A stretch of 64,000 nt of DNA, taken from the NCBI GenBank assembly GCA_936450465.1, contig OW388296.1, positions 16,391,026 to 16,455,025 on the forward strand, in the 5' to 3' direction. Shown here one piece after another: positions 32,526 to 44,103 of the stretch. A program made the position numbers and the translations under genes. This DNA is from Gibbula magus (Eukaryota > Mollusca > Gastropoda > Trochida > Trochidae). The notes under the pieces were generated by a model that saw nothing but the letters and a program-made list of their open reading frames with translations, did not search any database and had not been told where the DNA came from. Position 1 is the stretch's first letter. The number at the start of each line of letters is the position of its first letter.

Positions 32526-33862
32526 AAGCTCCCAACCATCAGAATGTCTCAGATGTATTAAACTAAATAAGTATCTTTGTCTGAATAACATTTTTCAACA
32601 ATCCCCATGTTACCACAGTGATGTCAATCACCACAGACTATATCTTGAAATAAACTCACGAGAGTACGATGATAAAATGGTGTTCCTGTAATAAAGCCTG
32701 CTGGATAACTGATATTTCACAATAGTATGGTTCTATTTCACGGGAATTTCACATAACTCAAACACTGAACTGATTGATACTGCTTTTAGTTTGTTTGGAA
32801 AGCACTCTTCATACTTGCTGTCAATGTTGACACTCTTTCAAACTATCCTGGAGTTCAATAAATTCCAATGAAAGGTGTAATTGAGTCATCTGTCTATGGC
32901 CAACGTATTACAAACATGATAACCCTAAAACATAAAAGTTAAAAAGGCATGTATTAATTCCTTTTATATCTCAACATTCATTTAGGCAGTATAATGCTGG
33001 TCATTTCAAACAGTTTATGTAAACAAATTGCAATGGATAACAAATAGTCATTGAGAAAATCCTTGATAATACTTTTAATTGATCTCGAATTTAAATGATG
33101 ATAAACAATCACAGTATGTATAAATGAATAACAACTAATTGATTATGACTTTTCGCATTTGACAACAAGTACATTGTAACTTCAATTATGGACAGTACTG
33201 ATCACAATCGTTCACAAATTGCTAGAGAATTTGTTTTTTCGCAAGAAATATGGACTATTTTCTTTCAAACTAAATTAGAAAAGAAACATACCGTTATCAA
33301 TGTAATAAATATCACTGTGATGAATCAGCCAGACAGTAATATAACTTTTATTTTAAAAAGCATGAAATATCACAGTTCTCTTTAAAGTATTATAGATATA
33401 TGTAACTTTCTCTTCAGCCAAGGTACGTTTTTATCCCAAGGCTGTATCTGTACAGAATTTTATATTTTACGATTTATATCGTTGGTTATACTGTCGTCAA
33501 GTACATCTGATCCACTCTCTATTAAATAAATAAACCTGTTATGAATCATTCTTTAGAGTTCAAGCGAATATACATTCGAATAAGTGAATAAGTGTTGCCA
33601 AGGAAACAGCAACCACTGTGAAATGCATAACGATTTTCATTTTGGCTACAGTGACATGAGACACATTGATCACAAACACTCAATTATTGTTCTGCCATTT
33701 AACAATGAAAGAGTGTTAGTTTACATTTCGGTTCCATTAAGCAAAGTTAATGCACAGTCATAAATGTGATTATTGGTAAATAAGTTACCTATACAACACA
33801 TTGTTGTGAATTATGTTGATGTAATGTGTGTGTATTATATGCATACCTAGTTTTTTTTAATA
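32526..33862. other. Unit B intergenic segment; no gene seen
   Basis: Almost identical to 3346-4682 of unit A. No gene is supported. Confidence 0.6.
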
Positions 33863-34629
33863 CCCCCGACCTAAAAAGGTCGGGGGAATATGGTAATACC
33901 AACGATTCCGTCCGTCCGTCCTTCCGTCCTTCCTTCCGTCCGAAGACAATTTTTGTCCAATCGATTACAGAAAAACTATTCATCTCATCCTTTTCAAATT
34001 TGGCATGTGTCTCCTTCACGACTAGGAGAGGTGCAATGCGAAGTTTAAACCGAATTGGTGTATTTTTGAATTTTTGAATTTTTGAATTTTTGGTGATTTT
34101 TGAATTTTTTGAATTCGTCATATTCAGAGCTAAAATGAATGAAGCTACTTCTGTGTTGTGATTTGTTGACTTTACCATTTTCTGTTTCATGTATAAACTT
34201 TCATCAAAAGCTACTTCTGTGTTCTTGTTGATTTTACTATTTTATATTTCCACTGGTTATATTTTGGAAAAAGTTAAATTTTCTTTTCTGTCAACCATAA
34301 ATCCCTCAGGGGTGTGCTTCCGTGTACCTGTTGTTTCAAGTCACTCGAATGAATCATTATGATGAATTAATTTTCAAAATAAAGTAGAAGTCAGTGGTAA
34401 TGTCAGTAGTGTGTTATGTTACCCCTACCTTTTCAAGTTACTATTATTCCTACTTTTACTTTTAAGAGACATGTCCTACCCTTTTCACAAACACTTTAAT
34501 CTTAGCAATTACATTTCATAGCTTATCAATCCGTAGGTGTGCAGAGACCTCTCCCTATAAGTAAATAGAAATGTCAAACTTTAACAGTCGGGGGTATTAG
34601 TGAGCCACCTTCACTTTTTTGCTTGTTTA
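33863..34629. mobile_element. TA-flanked non-autonomous element with hairpin and (GTCC)n head (unit B)
   Basis: This is the copy of 4683-5458. Here the left end hairpin is more regular (CCCCCGACCTAAAAAGGTCG, then GGGG). TA lies on both sides. Presence in A and B and absence from C date the insertion between those duplication events, or show loss in C. Confidence 0.75.
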
Positions 34630-34672
34630 TAATTACTTTTAAGGGCAAAGCAAATTCCCTTCTTGGGCAATA

Positions 34673-34675
<3 letters not shown>

Positions 34676-34712
<37 letters not shown>
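34676..34712. repeat. (ATT)n microsatellite (unit B)
   Basis: Same site as 5505-5532 but about three repeats longer. Confidence 0.9.
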
Positions 34713-36523
34713 GTAATATTTGGGCTGAACAATCATTTCCTTTATACGAAAGCCTACAACCTACAATATTCAATAACACGTTTTTGCAATAACAACTTTC
34801 AAAGTTTAGAAAGTTGAATCTTCAAGTTATAAAGTTTAAGATACAACTTCAAAGTTGTAAATACATGCTTTGAATGGTGTATTTTCACGTTTAAAAAGTT
34901 ATGCCCTAGATATTAACTAAAAATGTCCCTCTGCGGTGGGATAGTATCTAATAATGTTTGTCTACAGCGGGATAGTATATACTAATGACTCTCTGCCATG
35001 ATAATTAAAGCATTTATCTGCCAATATGGACAGTGTGACACCTCTTACTAAGAAAATGTTTTACAAATGTATTAAAAACCCATTGTTCAACTTACAATGT
35101 AAGAAATTGTGAAGTTGAACACAATTGCACAATCTGTGGATTAACATTGACATGCTTTGGATTATTTGTTTATGTGATGGCACTGACGTTTCTAAGCAGA
35201 TGATATACGATGCCCATTCTTGCTGTTCATCACACGTTCTTTTGAACGATGAGATGAAAACTGCTTTACTTCTGTCATAAAAAAACCACATCGAGACATA
35301 CACATTAAACCAATTTAAAGTCAAGAAGAGCCTATGGTATTACGTTTACAGTTAGGTATTTTAATGTTTTACTGAACATACCTGTTATTTCACAGTATTC
35401 GCCTGATCATAGAGGCGAGTCACAGCGGTTCCACATTACACATAATCATGATAGTCGTAAAGTGTTGCGGTCAAATGGCTTCTCAAGATACAAGATTCAA
35501 TCCCTTATCATGTGTCACGTTGTAGTGGAAGGCAGTTGTATCCTTTCATATGAAACACAAGTACTATAAGTCATCTTCCAATAGAAAGTACTTGAATCAG
35601 TGACTTAATAGGAATAGTTGAAATTCAAAAGTAACATTGCTGTCACAATTCTGCTAATCGAAAATTAAATCAACTTTATGTTAAAGTAAGGAGAATTTAC
35701 ATCAAGGAGCAATATACAGATCAGCGGGCTAGATTTTCTTTAATTCGAGAGGCCCGTCTCACTTTCCTATCTTTAAGCCCCCTGTAATGGTTTTCTTGAT
35801 GTTTTCCGCAATGTTATGCAAGTAGCCACGTCCATTGATAACCATGTGCGGGCTCATAATCTGTGGGTTTGGAAATATGCACAACTAATGATGTTCCCTT
35901 CCACCTCTCAAATCAAATGATATACCTTTACAGAAATTATAACCCCTTCGTTTTTTTAATGTTAATCCGTTTATTCATATAGACAATATTTTCAGGTAAA
36001 TAAACACCAACGTTTGTTTCGAAGTACTGTCTGCTTAAAAAGATAAAAGCGTTAAAAGTGGGTATATATGCGACTGCAAAATACCTCTGGCACAAAATAC
36101 TGCAATCACGGCTCTCACGTTTCCTGGCTTGTGACGCCATACACAGCTAATGGCCACGCAGCCTTAATGAGAAAACCACTGTGACTGGCCGTTAGTGAGA
36201 AAGTGTTTGCCGATGATTCGTTTCAAACTTAAATACAACTTTTGACAATGTTAGGTTCTAGTAGAATGTTTTTTTATGTTTTTTTTCAGCTCTGAGGAAA
36301 ACAACATATTTAAGGCATACATGCAACAGTCAATCTTTTGAAAGTGAATGTGCATACACATAAGATGCCCAGGAACATTTCTGTGGAATCAAATTTTGTA
36401 CAACTGGTGTAAAATTTGCGAAAAATACAACATTTGTTAACCAGAATACCATGGAAATTGAAGTTGAGACAGCCATTAACTATCAGGATACAGGCTGAGT
36501 GAGCTTAGGTGTGGGGCAGACCA
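34713..36523. other. Unit B spacer; no gene supported
   Basis: Equivalent to 5536-7330. The candidate exon near 36280-36500 keeps its acceptor-like tract but has an in-frame TAA, so no coding use is likely. Confidence 0.55.
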
Positions 36524-36686
36524 TTGTTAGTCAATTAGAGAAATCCTGGCCTAGTTCGCCTTACCATGTAATTGAACCATAGATGACCTACTTACAACTG
36601 AAGTGTATTTGGATTTTTCTGATATCATTGTTGACATTAACCCCTGTTTTCCTGCTGTCTCTGGAAACACTCAATCAACTGCGACA
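36524..36686 (+). mobile_element. 5' stub of the LINE left after deletion (unit B)
   Basis: This matches 7331-7492 of the unit A LINE and stops at GCGACA. Everything from there to the equivalent of 11217 (3,725 bp in A) is missing and replaced by 99 bp of unrelated sequence. Confidence 0.85.
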
Positions 36687-36785
36687 GGCGTGAATTCTTC
36701 TAAGTAAGCGATCCGGGATCCGTACTGGAGTACCTACGAATCGCTTATAGCCCGCCCGGATTATTCCGTCGCCCGCATGTTAAGG
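36687..36785. other. GC-rich 99-bp filler at a deletion junction (unit B)
   Basis: The sequence is far more GC-rich than its surroundings and has no match that I can see elsewhere in the window. It holds a TAAGCGAT...ATCGCTTA inverted pair about 27 bp apart. It joins the LINE stub to unit sequence. It may be templated filler from another locus. Confidence 0.7.
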
Positions 36786-37859
36786 GTTAACATCGTCATA
36801 ATCCTTATGAAATGTGTGATAGATGTCTGTGACGTTTGAACATGTTCATCATATGACATGCGTGCCGCCGGCATATTGGACAACGATAATAATTGTTCCA
36901 AAAAACATTGCAGAATTACTGGTACAACAATGGTCACATCCAATATTAAACAGTGTTGACTGCTGCCATTTGTAGTCCGTTTACGGGGCGTGTATATATG
37001 TAATTTTGTTGTATAAGGACAAAAGTACATTTGATATTTAGACAGTTATGTAATGCCTATTTCAGTTGATTTTGTAATTAGACGCAAAGCAACTCTTGTG
37101 TATTACGTCACAAGGCACAGCACCCTGCATCCACTATCAGGTGAGTTTTTATCAGGCGTAATTGAGCGGCGTTCTAAAAAGCGTTATAAATGGTGTTTCT
37201 TGACATATATCATGTGGAATCCTCGAACCGAAAAGTGGTGTGGTTGGGGTTGGTGGGTGTTTAATGATTCAAGGATAACTAATATCCAAATTATTTACTG
37301 AAAGGTAGGGTCTGATGCTCCATGGTCACATGCGATTTCAATTTGACAAATACCAAAATACGTGACTAAAAGAATCTTTAGATAAACACATTAATGTTTT
37401 TTAAGAGTATCTGTTTGCAGTGAGTCATTGAAAACATTAATTGCAGTTTATTTAGCTTCAATGTTGTTTGCAAGAGTTTTATTATAGCCACTATGAAGAG
37501 TGCTTTCCAAACAATCTAATAGCAGTATCAATTGCTTTAAAATTCTCATCAAATGGAATCATGTACATGGTTCTATTTTTGAACTGCTACCTATTGTACA
37601 GAAGTCACGATTTCCTGAGCATTAACAGACTTTATACAAGGGAAAACATTTATCATTATACTCGTTTGAGTTGAATTTGAAACATAGTAGTTTTCAATGA
37701 TTTAAGGAGTTCCTTATTATAATATTTGAGAGATATAGACCATGATAGTTGACTTACTTCCTAAAAGTGGGGGCGTATATGAACATTTTCAGATGAAGAT
37801 ACTGAATCATTTACACAAATCATCGAAGACCATCAGAGTCGGTGTTTCTTAGCTCACAG
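36786..37859. other. Upstream region of the unit B plus receptor; no gene seen
   Basis: Matches 11218-12299 of unit A. An 82-codon frame at 37053-37301 is similar to the 85-codon frame in A, but unit C lacks it and no domain is recognisable. Confidence 0.6.
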
Positions 37860-38255
37860 TGATTAGGGAGGAGAGGACCCTGAAAGTAACTGTTTCATTA
37901 CTCAGTGAGACTTTTGAGGAGAGGACCTTTAGAGGAAGTTATCCTCGACTCACAGATACTACGGAGGAGAGGACCTTTAGAGGAAGTGCTCCTCAACTCA
38001 CAGATATTACGGAGGAGAGGACCTTTAGAGTAAGTGTTCCTCAACTCACAGATACTACGGAGGAGAAGACGTTTAGAGGAAGTGTTCCTCAACTCACAGA
38101 TATTACGGAGGAGAGGACATTTAGAGGAAGTGTTCCTCAACTCACAGATACTACGGAGGAGAGGACCTTTAGAGGAAGTGTTCCTCAACTCACAGATATT
38201 ACGGAAGAGAGGACATTTAGAGGAAGTGTTACTCAACTCACAGAGACACAGGACT
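37860..38255. repeat. 48-bp minisatellite upstream of the unit B plus receptor (about 8 units)
   Basis: The units alternate 'agatactacgg' and 'agatattacgg' with 'aggagaggacctttagag' and 'gaagtgttcctcaactcac'. The 48-bp period is a multiple of three and the units lack stops in one frame. That frame is open from 38034 through the array, the 110-bp spacer and the whole receptor. Confidence 0.95.
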
Positions 38256-38366
38256 TCAGTAACTTGTTTTATAACTCACTCACCACCAAAAGTAAGATAT
38301 TTTCTTTTGACTATTCAACTGTTGGGTATTTCAAATAAGCGAATGCTACTTCAGACTTACAACAAC

Positions 38367-39563
38367 ATGATGCTCAGCAAAATAACAACCAACCTCCTTT
38401 TCCTCATGGTGTTCATGTGCACCACAGCCATCAAGTGTCAATTTGAAAAGAGAAATGCTTTGAAGTCTTTGGAAGATTTTGTTCTCGGCTCCATCAACAA
38501 AACAATTCCCCCTTTAGATGATAATGAAACTGGTATAAATGTTACATTTTCCTACTTGCCAATTGCCATTTTAAACCTTGATTCTGCCCATGAAGTTCTG
38601 TCTGTGTCGTCCTATCTTCAATTTGAGTGGCGAGATAAAGCAATATCATGGAATCCAGATGATTACCATGGCCACCGTTTTCTTGAATTAGACCATGAGG
38701 TGATTTGGTCACCTAAGGTATTCATTTCAGACAACATTATGCATATGAATTCTCTGGTAGGTGAAACCCCCATAACAGTCACTGAACAGGGTTTCTTGAC
38801 ATGGCAACTGGCTGACATCTTTCATACACGCTGCAAGATTAATGTGAAGGATTATCCTTTCGACTATCAAAATTGTCACGTCACTTTTGTTCCTACAAAG
38901 GGATATCTTGTAAATTTACAACGCGAAGACAGTCCCATAAATGGTGTGGATATTGTTGAACACAACGGAGAATTGACATTGGTGGAAACAAAATATAAAG
39001 TGATGCCGATATCAAAAGAGATAGATATGCTAGCTGGTCAGTTTACACTGACACTTCGAAGAGAACCGACCTACTATATTATCAACATCATCTTCCCGAT
39101 GGCTCTTCTGTCAATCCTCAACCCATGTGTATTCCTCATCCCTGCAAGATCTGGAGAGAAACTTTCCTTCATGATGGCCATCTTCGTCTCACACGCTATG
39201 TTCCTCAACCTGATCCATCAGTCGATGCCTCGAACATCTGATGCAGTGTCCACTCTGGCCATGTATCTTGCTTTCATCGAGTCACAAGGCTTCTTAACAA
39301 TCCTGGCAACCATTTTGGTTCTCTGCGTTCATCACAGAAAGGAGAAAGAAAAGGAACGAATCAATGAGAAATGGAATACTGAACACATAGATCAAGAGAA
39401 CAAAGAAAACAGAAACCAACTCGTGGAGGGTACACGTGGGAAAAGACTGAGAGCCTATTGTGGGAAATTTTCTCTTGAAAGATTTCTTGATGCAATGTTC
39501 TTCATTTTCTCACTGAGCGTTTCCCTGTTTGTTTGTGGACTTCTGTGGCAAACGAGTTACTAG
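38367..39563 (+). CDS. Cys-loop ligand-gated ion channel subunit, nAChR-like, intronless (unit B, plus copy)
   Basis: A 398-residue subunit starting at the conserved MMLSK, with signal peptide 1-24, Cys-loop C156 to C170 (here ending YQNC), RREPTYY at the start of M1, M2 after ARSGEK, then M3, a short charged loop and M4. The reading frame is open upstream to 38034 through the minisatellite (509 codons in all). I chose 38367 because all relatives share this start and it places the signal peptide at the N-terminus. It ends at TAG where the minus copies have a Lys codon, losing seven C-terminal residues. The conserved GEW before loop C is GEL here (Trp203 to Leu), which may weaken folding. No CC pair in loop C. 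It is paired head to head with 30160-31377. AATAAA lies about 250 nt downstream. Confidence 0.93.
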   Translation: MMLSKITTNLLFLMVFMCTTAIKCQFEKRNALKSLEDFVLGSINKTIPPLDDNETGINVTFSYLPIAILNLDSAHEVLSVSSYLQFEWRDKAISWNPDDYHGHRFLELDHEVIWSPKVFISDNIMHMNSLVGETPITVTEQGFLTWQLADIFHTRCKINVKDYPFDYQNCHVTFVPTKGYLVNLQREDSPINGVDIVEHNGELTLVETKYKVMPISKEIDMLAGQFTLTLRREPTYYIINIIFPMALLSILNPCVFLIPARSGEKLSFMMAIFVSHAMFLNLIHQSMPRTSDAVSTLAMYLAFIESQGFLTILATILVLCVHHRKEKEKERINEKWNTEHIDQENKENRNQLVEGTRGKRLRAYCGKFSLERFLDAMFFIFSLSVSLFVCGLLWQTSY

Positions 39564-39813
39564 CTGGACTCAAAATACTTATAAGGACACAAAGAATGAC
39601 ATTGTCAAGAGAAAAGACACGTCAGCTGAGATCGGAAAACATGTTATGGATGTGTGGTGTCAGTCACTGAATGAAACTGTTTTTGTCTTCTTAACCAACA
39701 GAAAATCTTTTGAATCTTGAAAAATGAACAACTTTTAATCCACTGAATTTTTTGTACTATGTTGTATTTTGCATGTTATCTTTAACTCCTTGTTAAGTGT
39801 TTTGGTGTATAGA

Positions 39814-39819
39814 AATAAA
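39814..39819 (+). promoter_or_regulatory. Polyadenylation signal AATAAA, unit B plus receptor
   Basis: Same relative position as 14165-14170 in unit A, about 250 nt after the stop codon. Confidence 0.5.
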
Positions 39820-42800
39820 ACTCAATTTGGTGTTGTAAATAAGCAAATCTGTGAAAACACTAAAAGTATCCTTATGTCGTCTTAAATTTATTATGTTATT
39901 TGTAAATGAAAGACCAAAGGTATGATCATAGGAATCCATGATATTCACTACATAGTCATTCAGAGATACACAGAGGATACTCAAGTCACCTAAACTGGTA
40001 ATATAGGAAGTAACTAGTATAACAGATATAGCCACCTACAAAAATATCTTCCTGCTACAAAATACACATTATTTTCATCCACGTCGGATGCAGAAACAAA
40101 TGTATATCAGGTCTTCAGAAGTTGACTTTACATATTTACAGAAATCGCTGTTTTCGTAGGAGAGTCAAAAGGACCCTCTAGCTTTTTTTAATACGTCCAA
40201 CAGGATATATGCTTCAACAAATTTAAGTCAAAGGAAGGTTGTTATGTCGACTACATCAGTTTTTAGTTAAATTTCTACATTTTAACTTAAACGACAAACA
40301 TTCTTGCCAACAAACATGTTGAAAAAGCGATTCCAGCATTCCTAGTGTATATGAACTGACACCGAAATACTCTGATATATGACATTATGAGTACTTATTT
40401 ACTAAACGCATGTCTATCCAATAAATTCAATATCTGTTTTCTCTGTAAGTAGTATTTCCTTTTATAATCTCTTAAAGAACAGTAGGAAGTTTTTTTGCAC
40501 GTGAGCTTTTTTTTAGACGTAATGTTATTGGATTAAAGGTTCTTTTTCACTATGAATTTTCAATGTATGACTTTCATCATTTAGACTCAATTTTATCTTA
40601 TATGGTACGTAAATGAAAGTTCAAATTATCACTGTCCTCATAGATTGCATCTATCATCATACATCATGTGAAATTACGTTGATGTTGACGTGAAACGACT
40701 GACGTTTTTCAGTAGCTAATCTGTACGTAAATATTTATATATATATAGTCACATCTTCCCACATCAGATAGTGGTCAGATGACTTGATCATAACCTCACT
40801 TCTCACAAGACACACATGTTTCTTATGGACGCAATAGAGAATCGATATTGCAATAAAACCTAAATGTCCAATCACTCACACTGTTTCAAAATGAGCATTC
40901 TTTTCTGGAGGAATAGAATCACTTAATATAGCAGAAGTCAGTCAAAATGTAAATCGACTTTTGCTGCTGCCTGCTGCAAATTGTAACCGCTAAGGGATAG
41001 TTCGTGCTGCAATCGCTTTGATTAAGAAATAAAGTTTGCTGTACCCCAATGTGTTTTGTAATAAAGTATAGTTTTGCCCTGAACTATTATAGTTAAAGCA
41101 CGGGGACGTTAGTCTTCTGAGATGCCAAGCGGTTAGAACAATCGAACAAAAAGTACTTAATCAGACAATAAAGGTATATTTTTTTTGATCATGTAACAAT
41201 TGAATGACGTTTCCGCTGTTCCACGTTACACCCTCGTATTCAAGTGTGCCTATGGTAACGTAACGTCGATTTGCGTCAGCGTCTGCGCTCATACATCGTA
41301 ACCAATAGAGTCTGTACTCCTTTCCATGATTTGAATTAAACTCCTGCAATCGGCCAAAATTATTACCCATATATGGATATTAAGTGATCGCGCGATGTGA
41401 ATGTTTGAAAGTCAATTTTTAAAACCAGCTGGGTTTATTTTTCATTTTCTTGTGAAAACAATGAAGCAGTTAATAAGAATAACGATATTCATAATAAATC
41501 AATGACAACATTAAATTTCAATATTAAATCTACGGAATCAAATCAAAGAAATGTCGAATCTTCGTGGGTGGGTTTTATACATGGAATAGCTGTCCGTTGG
41601 CCCTATTCATTGATTAATAATATGAAAAATGTAAACAATATTTATATTTCGAAATTATTGGAATGACTATCTTTATGCTATCATTTGGCATCTTAGAAAT
41701 GAACTAAAGTTCGCAGTACCCCAATGTGTTTTGTTATAAAGCATAGTTTTGTCCTGAACTATTATTACGTCAAAGTCACATGCAACTAACACCCAATAGC
41801 ATATGGAGTTAAATCAATCGACACATTAAATATCATATAAATTGACATTAAACGAAACACGGAGGAGGAAATATGAGTTAGTTAAACTCATTTCAATATA
41901 TATGCTAATGGATAAAAGCGCTATCAAACGAATCCTGACCCTTACAATACAAAAAGAAACTTTAAATATTTTTTAGATATACGATGACAAAACATATCAC
42001 TGTTGAAAGACGTACTATGGTGTCACGGCAAATCTATAAACCTGACACCCCCTCATTTACTAGGACAGTAATTGAATGTGGATTCTTAAAATCATCCACT
42101 GTTAAGTCAAAAGAGCGACGTCACAATCATTAATTAACGTGATCATTTTGTTCACTGGACATCAAACTACAATCAGACACTGATTCAGTGTTAAATATCA
42201 GAACTATGATTAAGTGTTTGTGATCTATCCCTGCTGCTTTATGTGTAGGATAAAACACGGTACAGAGGTTATGATTGGGATTGTAAAACCCGAGGTAAGT
42301 AAGCTGAGTGGGAAGTAAGACCGAAAGCGAAGCAAAGCTTTCTTAACGAGTGAGAGTGAGAGTGAGAGTGAGAGTGTTTTATCTAACTTAGATACTGTAA
42401 AACATAAATGTGAGCGCTTATCGTATATTGAGGTTTCTTACAGCAGAAGAATGAGGGGTAGTGTTTTTTAAAAATTTTATAACTGTCAAATGTCAAAATT
42501 TACATTTTATAATGTTTGATTCCCAAATTCTGCAATATAAAGAGTATGTCTCCCGGACTAGCGTTATATAGTGGCAGAGACAGTGTGACTGTAAATAGAG
42601 GAAATTCACACAGTACTTTCAGCTTCCTCGGTAGAGTGGAGGTAGAGCGTCCGGTTTAAAGAGCAACGGGTATCGAGTTTGATTCCCGCCATCTACACTC
42701 TGAACAAGTTATCTTTGTTTACTTTTCGATAATAATTCTTATGAATTGAGGTGTGAAAAAAACAATCTTAGTTTCATTTAAGGTCTTACTATCAAAAGTA

Positions 42801-43237
42801 AAAACTTACTTTCACAATAAAATCCTCATACGTGGTTATTATCAGAAGAAAACCCGACTGAAATAATAAAAACAAGATACCTACTATACAATAGACAAAA
42901 TCCCGGATAGGTTTCTAAGTTAAGGTAGTGGGGAACGTGACACTTGCCAAAGATAAACTATTATGGATTTTAATGTGAACATAACATATAAGCGAGGCCA
43001 CGTTAGGTGTATTCATTAGTGTTAAGTTCGTGTGTCGAATGGGACTGACACTATTTTCATGGAATCACTAATGTGTTGGTTCAGAGACAATGTAAATAAA
43101 AGAATAATTCCATAGTTGAGCTCACGTGAGGTGTATTAATTTGTGTTCATTCCAACTCGTGTGGTGAATGTGACTGACACTGTTTTCATGAGATCACTAT
43201 CACTATGGGAATAAACGAGTAATTCTTAATTCCAAAC
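39820..43237. other. Unit B spacer right of the plus receptor; no gene seen
   Basis: It aligns with 14171-15076 and then directly with 22950-25570 of unit A, so it represents the locus without the MULE. About 330 bp near 41370-41700 has no clear match in unit A. No gene is supported. Confidence 0.65.
42622..42700 (+). repeat. tRNA-like relic (unit B)
   Basis: Copy of 24957-25035 with the same A-box-like and B-box-like words and the same defects. Confidence 0.5.
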
Positions 43238-44092
43238 ATTCTTGATAATCCAGAGTATACGCTCCGATAAATCTACTCTATATACTTTGGACGCATGCGA
43301 GGTTCGACCCGATAACTTTATTACCTCCCTTGGTGTTCCTGCTTTTTCTCACAAGCCATTATCGGGTTCGTCTGTCAAAGTGAGTAACAGCATGTCAACT
43401 CTGCTCGCAGCATATTTTAGCAAGGTAATCGTATAGACAGATTGGCATACGGCATGAAATGTTCTCATTTCTGAAATTAATGTTGATTGAGCGAACTCAA
43501 ACGAAGGGATCCGACATGCCAACCTTGAAGATAATTATGAAAACAAATGATAGTCAAAACTACAAAGCAGGAAAAACTCGCACTTGGAAGTTTACCCGGT
43601 TCATGACACAATCTGATCGGCTACAAACGATCGGGATTATTTAACAAATCTGAGTTATGAGACCGTTTTTCTGTGACATAGGCTTCGTGACACTTCGCAA
43701 CATACCACTGAGTCGAATGAGCTCACATGTAATGTCTTCGGTAAGTCAGATGCAAATATAAACGTTCCAGCCGAAACGATGTGGCACTTCGCTGTATCTT
43801 GGTGGCAAATACATTTCAACTTCACTTCAAACAGCTTGCAGTGTAACTGTAATTGAATAAACTTTTTGATGCTCAAGCGAGAAAATACACCATCAAAGTC
43901 GCTCCATCTGTTTAACGGAGGTGTGTCACTTTGGCAGTCTTTTGATTGGTACGCTCAACTTCCCAGCGTAGACCGCTGATTGGAGGAAATACCAGCCAAG
44001 GGAGGTAATAAAGTTATCGGGCCGAGCCTCACGTGCGTCAAAAGTATATAGAGTAGATTTATCGGAGCGTATAGTCTGGATTATCGAGAATG
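43238..44092. mobile_element. MITE with long inverted repeats (unit B)
   Basis: Same insertion as 25571-26436, with the same flanking duplication (TAATTCCAAAC on the left, GAATTCCAAAC on the right at 44093-44103). It starts ATTCTTGATAATCC and ends GGATTATCGAGAAT, a better match between ends than in unit A. Confidence 0.85.
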
Positions 44093-44103
44093 AATTCCAA
44101 ACA

